A DNA stretch of 64,000 nucleotides from Mesostigma viride (taxonomy: Eukaryota > Streptophyta > Mesostigmatophyceae > Mesostigmatales > Mesostigmataceae). The position numbers and the translations under genes are program-made. The notes under the pieces are model-generated. The model searched no databases, was not told the origin of the DNA, and worked only from the letters and a program-made list of their open reading frames with translations. Each line of letters opens with the position of its first letter. The stretch's first letter is position 1. Below are positions 20,601 to 30,300 of the stretch, in pieces. Where the stretch lies: NCBI GenBank assembly GCA_009746045.1, contig RPFO01000156.1, forward strand, positions 444,278 through 508,277, read 5' to 3'.

Positions 20601-21835
20601 GCACACATGCGCCACACACATCAATCCATCACCAATAAACGGGTTGCTTGGACCCAACGACCTTCTTACTCGCCTGTCCATCCAATGTTCTGCCCATCCT
20701 CCCGCCTGCCCGCCTGCAAGTCTGCCACCCGCCTATCTGCCCACCCATCTGTCAACCTGCCTGCCTGCCTGCTTGCTACGGCTTTTGTGTGCATGCCTGC
20801 GGGCCTGCATGTGCACCTGCGCCCATGCACCTATTATGCCCCCATGGCACATACATGCAGCCTAGCTAGTTGAGTGTCTCTAGGCACGCGCACATGGGTG
20901 GCTACATGGGCATTTGCCTGTGTCTTGGGCTGGGGCGTTGGGCTGATTAGTTCAAGAGTGGGCGGGAAGACGGTGGTATAATTGGGTGGGTAGGGACGGA
21001 GTGGATGGATGATTGGGGGGGTTGGATGCGGGTGGGACTCAAGTTAGTGTTAAGTCCAATGTTGCCTATAGCATCAACAAAAATAAGCGAGAAAGCAGCC
21101 TAAATTCAAGGAGCCTACTTTTTGTAACATGTGCCAAACTGCAATTAATGGTTGCAGGCTCACAAGCTGCCAGATTCATAACGCACATGGAATGAATTGC
21201 ATGGTTACAGGACAAGCGTGTGGTTGGAAATCTTACAATGCCTGGCAACGTCTCTTTCATGTGCCCACTGAGAACCGCTGTTCTTCGACACAAGAAGGCT
21301 TTGGCAAGCAACGAGCTTCGGCCAGGGCCTTCATTTCAAGGAACCGTGTGTGAAGCAAGAACTCAGGATTTACAAACAGAAACTATACCTAACTTTGCGG
21401 AGTGTCTGATCAGAATATACCTAACTTTGCGACCTTCATGCAGTATGTCATGTGCATGGCTATGTAGTATGTGCCAACAATCACAACGAAAACGTGCGAA
21501 ATTGCAAACATTGCCATGGAAGGGCAGGAGCCACGCACGCAGCAAATTAAAACGGTTCGTGAACCAGTCTGTCGGGCATAAAGACAGCAAAGTCTGGCCA
21601 GCAATAATGCAGTGCGATGCGAGACAAACTCGGTAAATATGGGCAGGCAGGCGCAGCTCGTCCTCAGCAGTGCTATCTAACGTGACGGCGCCTTATTTCC
21701 GCGTGCACGGTGCCGAACATGGCACTGGCCTGATTCCAGTTGCAGCAGCGCCAGATGCCTTCCCGTCATAGAGCAGAGGCTTCACGTACGTCGCCATCGT
21801 TGGCTACCAATCGCTATGCTTCCCGTGATAATGCA
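20601..21835. other. Harbinger-like interior, no gene recognised
   Basis: Contains a CTGCCTGCCTGCC-rich stretch near 20690-20780 and otherwise unique sequence. Minus-strand frames downstream of the transposase exon (21066-21311 and 21363-21604) show no DDE-type motif that I can recognise. Confidence 0.4.
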
Positions 21836-22315
21836 CTACGCGTCCGAACAAAATGTCGAGAAAGCAAACAATCTACACGCGAGAGAACTGGGCTGATAGC
21901 TTTTCAGTACTGGTTTTACCGTGCCTTCAAATTCCATTAGCTTACTTAACCATGGCTGACTAATTTTAGCTAACGCGATCAACATACACACTACACGATC
22001 AAAGGAATCACGGGTCATGTGAAATGTTGCACGGAAGTCCGCGTCCGTCATGACACCCCCTCGCTTTGCTGATTCCCAAAATCCACGTCCTGCGGCCCTA
22101 TCATATGCCCACGGGCGACCGGGCTGCCACCCGCCTCGTCGGTCGTCTGGCTTGTCGTCCATTGCCATCCCCATCATCACTTGTGTGGCGGTTGCCATGT
22201 ATTCCGCCTCGCGAGCCGCATTTTCCTGAATAATGCGGATCGCGGCCTGCTTCCTGCGTAGCTGCAGGTAGCGCACCAGCACGATGAGAAATATAACTAT
22301 TAGTCTCGCGATCAT
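21836..22315 (-). pseudogene. PIF/Harbinger transposase-like N-terminal region
   Basis: ORF of 159 codons from ATG at 22313-22315. It has a hydrophobic start (ARLIVIFLIVLVRYLQLR), then a polar helix, then GFWESAKRGGVMTDADFRAT leading to FHMTRDSFDRVVCML. The DADFRATFHMTRDSFDRVV pattern is the conserved start of PIF/Harbinger (DDE_Tnp_4-type) transposases. The DDE catalytic part is absent. A possible donor (CGT|GTAGTG) follows FDR near 21995, but no following exon is recognisable, so the gene is probably truncated. The hydrophobic N-terminus may be an artefact of an upstream start choice. Confidence 0.6.
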
Positions 22316-22628
22316 GGCTACGCACTTTCATCCACTAACGCGCGGCAGCGATGGTGGCCGCACTGTCTTCCCGGCGTGTTCCCCGCCCTTTTCACGTCGT
22401 GTTCCCCGCCCTTTTTCGTGCATCGACCAAAAAAAGAAAATTAATTCTGACTGGAACTGGCCGGAACTGCTTTTTTCGAGTTCCAGGAGTTCCACCCCAG
22501 TTCCGGTCGAATTAGCGGTCGTATCGAATTAAATTTCTAATTGGACGGCCCAATGTGGAAACCTCTAGTTCCGGAACCGACTGAATCAGGACCCTAACTC
22601 CCCGGAACTGACGAATGGGGAAAAGGCC

Positions 22629-22955
22629 TAAGTTAAACTTGTTCATGGCAAATCACGGCTCATCAATCACACAACCATGCAATGACTTACTGAAAACTTG
22701 AACACAATTCAGGTGGCCCTTTGTGGTCGCTTGATGTGCCATAATAAGTTAGACTTGTTCATGGCAAATCACGGCTCATCAAGCACACAACCATGCAATG
22801 ACTTTATTGAAAACTTAAAAACGATTCAGGTGGCCCTATGTGGTCGCTTGATGTGCCGTAATAAGTTAGACTTGTTCGTGGCAAATCACGGCTCATCAAG
22901 CACACAACCATGCAATGACTTTATTGAGAACTTGAACACAATTCAGGTGGCCAGC
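22629..22955 (+). repeat. 117-bp satellite, right block
   Basis: Almost three units of the satellite seen at 13040-13332, resuming directly after the transposon's right end and TAA. The last unit stops at CAGGTGGCC (about 22951). Confidence 0.85.
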
Positions 22956-23170
22956 TTGAGCAGCAGCTTCCAAGCATTGATGGTAGCGTGCTTCCTCTTA
23001 AACAGTATTTGATACTCGTTCCGGCTGCATGCCCGCAATTTCTCCTCTGGAACAACCTCGAGAAGGAACCGGCCGGTGATACAACTCTACAGTTGCCTTG
23101 GGAGCTTTGCCCTCGGCGTCTTTCAGTTCATTGTGACGATGACGAGGGCTGTAAACTGCCGCTAGCCAAC
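22956..23170 (-). other. Possible coding remnant, unidentified
   Basis: The minus strand reads ELKDAEGKAPKATVELYHR in one frame and then, after a frame change, LLEVVPEEKLRACSRNEY with QILFKRKHATINAWKLLLKL. The composition looks protein-like, but I cannot assign a family or splice sites. It could be a decayed exon or chance. Confidence 0.25.
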
Positions 23171-24295
23171 TAAGCCAGCATCCAGCATCCTCATCCTCTG
23201 GGAGAATGCTGGATGACCGGACGTGCCTTCTGCCCTCCCGTCACGAAGTCTGTCACTCAGCTGTTTAGCGTCTTCAGTTAAGGGTTCTCAGCCGTCAATG
23301 GAAGCAGCTAGCAAACTGGAAGCCCACCAGGTGTAGGCGTTGCATCCTGCGCTGAAGAACGTAAATAAATTATAAGCTGGCCATGCACACAACAAGGCTT
23401 TTCCCCCGTTCCCATGTTTTTTCCCTTTGCCTTACAGTAGAAAAAACAGGGGTGGCCCTTAACCCAGGTTTGCCCCCCCCCCCCCCACACACACACCTAC
23501 CCCCCCCAAAACGTACCAAAACGGTCCCAACAAAATTTTTACCATGCGAAGTCGATGTCGCTGATTCCAAATCCGTGCTCACCAATCACCATGACAATCG
23601 GCCCAGTCCTGCGAATGCCAGAAGTTTTGCAATTAAGGTGGCCCTTAACCAGATGTTTACGGTTTACTTCCGCGTCCGTGGCAAGGCAAATTTCTTTCTC
23701 AAACCCCAGAAGGGGTTTGTTCATTGTTGAGCATGCACGTCCGTGTAGACAATCCATATATTATTTCTGTCATGCGAGACAGTGTTGAGCAAGAAATTGC
23801 TGCTCACCCTAGCAAAGGGGTTTGGTCGTCACTATGTCTTCCTGCTAGCCCGTGCCGCTTCCTGCCTCTTGATAATGGAGCGAGTGCCGCCACCACCGTT
23901 TGTTGTGAATTCAGTTGGCCATGGCGTAAGATATCTGGGTACCGGACATGACGTTCGTTAATTGCGGATTGAGATCTGGCACGTTGTTGCTCGGAGGTTA
24001 CCCCTGAGCGTAATAGCTACCATTCACGCCTAAGGGCAACCGGTGTTGTAGTGTCACGTGCCGTTTTGGCGGTCGGGTGCTAACAAGTACGTCCTCGGCG
24101 GCAAGGCATGATTTCACCACAGTCGCGGACTCTCGTCGTGAAGTCCCAGTAAGAGACCGACATCCACATCTCGCAGGACATTCAGGACGTATCGAGAATG
24201 ACAGGCGTGCACGCGCTAGTCATGTAAGCTTCGCAGTAGTTTCGAGTACTTAATGCCTCAGCGGCCGCCGAGCTGTTTCGGCGGCGTTGTGTGGA
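23171..24295. other. Intergenic/upstream region of the FkbM-like gene
   Basis: No supported ORF. It has a poly-C/(CA)n stretch at 23476-23505. The phrase GTGGCCCTTAACC occurs at 23451 and 23639, suggesting a local duplication. The region before 24296 presumably holds the promoter; no clear TATA box was seen. Confidence 0.4.
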
Positions 24296-24357
24296 ATGGG
24301 GGACCCCATTCCCTCCGAAGCGGAGCCCGTTGGTCAACCCATCGCTCGAAGCAAAAG
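24296..24357 (+). CDS. FkbM-like gene, exon 1
   Basis: Cytoplasmic N-terminus, 20 codons plus two bases. The donor at 24358 is AAAAG|GTGCGT. Intron 1 is short (171 bp), and its CAG acceptor at 24528 follows a pyrimidine-rich stretch. Alternative upstream ATGs (such as 24253, in another frame) do not splice in phase. Confidence 0.6.
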
Positions 24358-27300
24358 GTGCGTTTGCTGGTCAATCCCAACAAGTCATGGTCCGTGGGCT
24401 CGCCCTTTTGCCGCCGCGTCCTCTCGCTCGTCGTTCTCGTGTTCCCGTTCGTCTTCCTTGATGTAACCGACGCTTTCCCGTCTCCCTTACGTGGCTTTTC
24501 TCGACGCCCACGTCGCGCCGCGCCACAGCTACGAGCAGCTCAAGGCCGAGCTGTGCATCTCGTCCGTGCGCACACCTAACTCGATCAAGGTCGACGAGAA
24601 GTGGCGCCGCGTGACCATCGTGTTTGTCGTGTTCGCGCTCGGCTTCTTCGGCTCATCTGTACTGAAAGAGTTCTGGAACGAGATCTCTGACGCGCGCGGC
24701 CACGAGGTCACCGATGTCTACGTCGCGTCCTACCAGAACGCCATCCCCTACGAGGTCGTTGATGTATCCGCCAACGGGGGCGGGGCGGGCGACAGCAGCG
24801 CCGACGCCTCCGGCAGGACCGTGGCATCGGAAGAAACCGATGTCCCTCCGGAGCTATTGACAGTGCCGATGCGCCACCTGGGGAAGGATCGGCTGCACGG
24901 GCCGATGCAGGAATTACCGGCGGACTGGGACCTCGAAGCCGCCAACCAGGTCCTTGAGGACAACAGCGGGGCTGACCTGGCAGGGGCTGCGCTCGCCCAG
25001 CTGCTTCTGGAGAGCCAGGAGGCCGCCAAGGGGTACCGGAGACCCAGGTTGGGGGGGATCCCGCCCACCCCGTCTTCCTCCTCTCCCTCTTCTCCTTCCT
25101 CATCTTCCTCTTCTGGTCTGTCCCCCTCTTCTTCCTCCTCTCCTTCTGGAAACAGCAGCCAACGGGGCGCCGCGGCCAATGCAGCTGCCGGCCCTTCAGC
25201 CATCGGCGGTGAGAAACCCGTCCCTGGCGGATCGTTGCCGATCAAAGCAGGCTCGCCCGGCCCCTCAAACACGGTGGCGGGGCTAGGTCCCCCCACCAGC
25301 AGCGACGAGCAGGCGCCAGCATCACTAGATGGGAGCGGTGACACGGGTGCTGGCTTGGGGGAGGAGCTCGGGGAGGAGCTGCTGGCATCCACTAGCACGG
25401 ACGCCGGCCAGGGGGATGACAGCAGATTGAGCGATGACGGGGGCGGCGCCAGCATGGATGAGATCGATACCCCCGTTGTCGGCGGGGTGGGGGGCGGGAA
25501 GTTCCCGGATGCCCTGCCAGGCGGCACCGCGGTGGGTGCTGCCCCCGCCACCTCATCGCGTGGTTCATCGGCCATGGCGGGAGGGGTGCCCAACGCGTCA
25601 GGGGGTGCTGGGGGGAATGATGCGGCGACGAATAAAGGGGGTCTGAGCGTGCAAGTCAGGGGGTCAAATGGGCCGCCGGCCTCGGTGCCCAGCAGTAATA
25701 ATAAAACACAGGCCGTTGGGTTGGGTGGCAAGCAGGGGGCAGCCCCCGGGTCGGGCCCCGGGGGAAGCAAGCAGTTAGTTCCGGGTCTTAAGGGTGCTGC
25801 AGGTGCAAGTAGTACCCGCGACCCCGGGGCCTCTACTGCCAACCCTGCAGTGGGTAGTCGCGGTGGGAGGTCAACAAGTGGGCGTGCAGGGGGGGGGCTG
25901 GTGGCGCCCTCGCCCTCGCCGTTGGCCAGGGCCAAAGGAGAGGACGTGATGCCGCGGCTAAGGCCCGGGGACGCGAGCACCCTTGAGGACCCATGGGAGC
26001 GAGGCCGTGCCACGCGCCAGGAGCCCTACCTGGAGGACGCGCTGTGCAGCGAGAGCCGGCGGCAGGCCCAGGTGCACTACTGGTGCAGCCGGTGAGTGGG
26101 CTTGGTTGGCACACGCACACACACATTCACATACGCACACAACAGTCCAGTATTGTCTGCATCGCTATGGGGTTCCGTGCCGGCCCAGCTGGTGAGTCAA
26201 GGGGCTTGGGCATGCGGTTAAACTAGGCAAGGGACGTGATAGGTGCTGGTATGGAGTTCACGATTGGTGCAGCCGGTGAGCGTAAATACGTGGATTATCT
26301 CTTTTGTAAATGGAACGTTTTGATCTGAACTCCAGACGTGGCAATTCAAGGTGTTTTAAATCAAATAAGGTTTTCTGTGCAGTGCACTCAAAAAGTAGGT
26401 GCAGCGGAAGGAGCTCGAACCAATACAAAATAACACTAGACGTTTGTTTGAGCACCCATCCCAGGTAAGTATCATAAACAGCTAGTGTTGTGCTGCCTTA
26501 CTGGTACAGCTGGTGGCAGGGCTTGGGCATGTTGTTTAATGACGGTAGAAGCAGTTGGCACAGTTATGTAGTGCACGGCTGGTGCAGTCGGTGAGTGGGA
26601 GTTTTTTGTCGACGTGCACATGCACATGCCTTACTATCTGGTATCATTATAATCTATACGATCCGGTATCAGAATAATCTATACTATCCGGTATCAGAAT
26701 AATCTATACGATCCGGTATCAGAATAATCTATACGATCCAGTATCATAATAATCTATACTATCCGGTATCATAATAATCTATACTATCCGGTATCATAAT
26801 AATCTATACGATCCGGTATCATAGTTAATTAATCCGGTATCATGTACTACATAAACATGGAGTACTACATGAACATATACATGAACATTCTGTAGATATT
26901 TGGTGCACTGCCAAAAACAAAGTTTGTTTTTCGGTTGATGTGCCTCGAAGTAAACGTCTGCAAAGGAATCATGGGTGTTGCAGGGCTACTCCTGTTTTCT
27001 CCTCAAACTCATGCCCTAGTCATCGTTTCTCATGCGCTAGTTTTCGTTTCTCGTGCCCTAGTTATTATATCTCATGCCCTAGTCATCGTTTCTCCTGTGC
27101 TAATCATCGTTTCTCATGACCTACTGATTCTTTTGCATGCCATAGTCATCATTTCTTATGCGCTATTCATTGTTTCTCAAGCCCTAATTATCGTTGCTCA
27201 TGCCCTAGTCATCGTTGCATGTGCATCCCACCATGCCTGCACTGCCAGGTAGTGCGGCTTCCAGGGGTGGTTGTGTTCCTTTCTCTCCTCACACCCCTAC

Positions 27301-30300
27301 AACCCCGACACCCCTTTTCTGGACCACCACCCCCTCCCTGTAGGTACTGCAAGTTCCAGGGCTTGTGTCGCTTAGCACTCTATGAACACCTTTCTCTATT
27401 AGCACTCCTTTAACCCCGACACCCTTTTTCTGGACCCCCCCTCCTCCGTGCAGCTACTGCGAGTTCCAGGGCTTCTCGGATGACAGCAACATCTGGTGGG
27501 TGGGCGGCGAGAAGATGGCGCTGCGTGAGTACATCTACCAGAACAGCAAGATGGCCCTCCAGCTGTCGCGCCACAAGCGGACGACGCAGCTGACCAAGAA
27601 GCCGCTCCCGTACACCAAGATGCTGCCCGGTGGCGCGCAGCCAGCAGTCCCCGCGGCTGCGGCGGGGCCTGGTGGGCGATACACAGTGGGGCAACCGCGG
27701 CCAGGGGGTGGGCATGAGCTGTGCAACGTCATGCAAATCGGGGCGCGGTGAGTTCGATCAGTCATCTAGTGGTTCACATCCAGTCCATAAAATTACCTAC
27801 GTAGCCAGGTATCGGACAGAATTGTTTTGGGCAGGACTTCATTGCCTCATGTATGGCTTGTTGGTAGCTTGCTCGTTGTTCGGGTCAGGGCATGGTGTGC
27901 TTGATGCGTATGGTAGAAGATTTTAGATGAAAGCAATGTCTAGCTAGTCTGGTCAATGCATTGGGTAACGCCGTCTTCTTGGGCTCTGCTGGTTGTGTAC
28001 TATTGAATGTATAGTAGCAGCATGTTTGTTTCGTCTGGTCCATGTATAGTAACGTCCTCTTCGTGGGCTCTGCTGGTTGTCTACTATTCGCCTGTTGCGC
28101 TTGTAACTAGTCACCTTCTAAAGCCCGGGTTACGCTCGGTTACCCGTGCGGCATCTTGGCTCTGCTGCCAGCCAACAAATTCTCTATCGCAACATGCTCG
28201 GACTTCCTGCCCCGTGGAATAGAACATGGAATTCTTATCGCCGGTGGAGTCAATCTGCCATGGTCTAAGTCATGATTGTTCTTCAGCGCACCCAAGAGAG
28301 TAGACCTGTCTGCATCCATCCGTGGCTTTGCATCGTCAGTGAAGTGATATACTTGTGGTGCTGGACTTCGTGACGTGTGTTGGTGACATGCCAGCCCATC
28401 ACGTGTACCTCCCTGCTCACACGTACCTTCCTCTCCCCGTCCCCCCCACCTTCAGACACTTTGGTCTCTTCCCCCCCCCCAAAATGCCCAGCTTTCCCTT
28501 TTTTTTTTTTCGCCATCCCACCTACCACACCCATTCAATCCATCCCACCTGACCCCATCTAACCTTTACGTCCTATAAAACCATTTAGGTATTCGACCGC
28601 TTTTGGTGTCGCCTTGGGAAGCGGTAGTCAAAGTCCATCTAACTGGCACACTCAAGTATCCGCTGTCCCCCCCCCCCCCCCCATCCGACCAATCTCCGCC
28701 CCCGCCCCCCCCCCCCCTCTTTCCACCCTCAGCGTCAAGGCCCAGGCGGAAGTATGGCGTGCGATGGAAGCCACTGAGGTGGTCTGCCACATCTACGCGT
28801 ACCCTGGGCAGGAGAGCACGTACGCCGAGTGGCTGCGAGAGATGGACGCGGAGGCGCACTATTTTGGTCCGTTCACTAGCATGATGTTCTATAGTGCTAC
28901 AGTGACCGGGGCAGTGTCTGGTATCATAATTCCTTATTATCTAAATCTTTGTTTGTCTTTTCTTTTTTATCATTGAATTGCAACCTCTAGTGCCTAATCC
29001 CTAGTGCCTAAACCCTAGTGCCTACACCCTAGTGCCTAAAACCCTAGTGCCTACACCCTAGTGCCTAAACCCTAGTGCCTAAAACCCTAGTGCCTACACC
29101 CTAGTGCCTAAACCCTAGTTCCTAATCCCTAGTGCCTACACCCTAGTGCCTAAACCCTAGTGCCTCATCCCTAGTGCATTTCTGGGTCTCATTGGGAACG
29201 CTACATGTGACCCGTGTATTATACACGTGCATGTGACTAGTGCATTAGGGTTTAGGCACTAGTGGGTCTCATTGGGAAGGCTACATGTGACCCGTGTTGG
29301 GTTTAGGGTTTAGGGGGTTAGGGGTTAGGGGTTAGGGGTTTAGGGTTTAGGGTTTAAGGGTTTAGGGTCTCATTGGGAACGCTACATGTGACCCACTGCA
29401 TCAAAGTTGGTTGGCCACAGCATACAGCGCCCATGGTCCCATAGCATGAAGCGACCATGGTCCCACGACCCACAGCATACAGCGCCCATGGTCCCACGAC
29501 CCACAGCATACAGTGTCAGTGGTCTCTAATGTGGTTGCCTGGGTGGAGGAAAACTCTCCCCTCGCACCCGTACATGCAGGTTCCTCTAATCCCCCTTCCC
29601 CCCTCCCCTCGCACCCGTACATGCAGGTTCCTCCTATCCCCCCCCCCCCCCCCTCCCCTCGCACCCGTACATGCAGGTTCCTCTAACCCCCCCCCCCCTC
29701 CCCTCGCACCCGTACAGGCAGGTTCCTCTAAACCCTTCCCCCCCTCCCCTCCCCTCACACCCGTACAGGCAGGTTCCACTAATCCCCCCCCCCTCCCCTC
29801 GCACCCGTACATGCAGGTTCCTCTAATCCCCTTTCCCCCCCCCTCCCCTCACACCCGTACATGCAGGTTCCTCTAATCCCCCCCCCCTCCCCTCACACCC
29901 GTACAGGCAGGTTCCTCTAATCCTCCCCCCCCCCTCGCACCCGTACAGGCAGGTTCCTCTAATCCCCTTTCCCCCCTCCCCTCACACCCGTACAGGCAGG
30001 TTCCTCTAATCCCCCTTCCCCCCCTCCCCTCACACCCGTACAGGCAGGCTCCTCTAATCCCCCCCCCTCCCCTCACACCCGTACAGGCAGGTTCCTCTAA
30101 TCCTCCCCCCTCCCCTCCCCTCACACCCGTACATGCAGGTTCCTCCTATCCCCCCCCCCCCCCCTCCCCTCACACCCGTACATGCAGGTTCCTCTAAGCC
30201 CCCCCCCCCTCCCCTCGCACCCGTACAGGCAGGTCCCTCCTATCCTCCCCCCCCCCCTTTTCCCCTCCCTTCCCTCCTGCCCTCCCAGCCTTTCTCAATT

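Larger units (their letters stand above)
13333..22628 (-). mobile_element. PIF/Harbinger-like DNA transposon (interrupted by a retrotransposon)
   Basis: It is inserted in the 117-bp satellite with TAA on each side (13330-13332 and 22629-22631), the three-base TWA target duplication typical of PIF/Harbinger. The ends are imperfect inverted repeats: the left starts GAGCCTTTCCACAT, the right (complement) starts GGCCTTTTCCCCAT. A GGTTTCCACATT motif is repeated inward on each side in opposite orientation (about 13465 and 22550). A transposase-like N-terminal exon lies near the right end on the minus strand. Without the nested element (14869-20192) it is about 4.0 kb. Most of the transposase catalytic region is not recognisable, so the copy is probably dead. 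Confidence 0.7.

Noticed and set aside
24748-26013. 421-codon minus-strand frame opposite exon 2
   Set aside because: Antisense shadow of a GC-rich, low-complexity coding exon; exon 2 splices in phase with its neighbours and has a membrane helix.
28985-29372. Chromosome end
   Set aside because: Telomere-type repeats are internal to an intron with supported exons on both sides.
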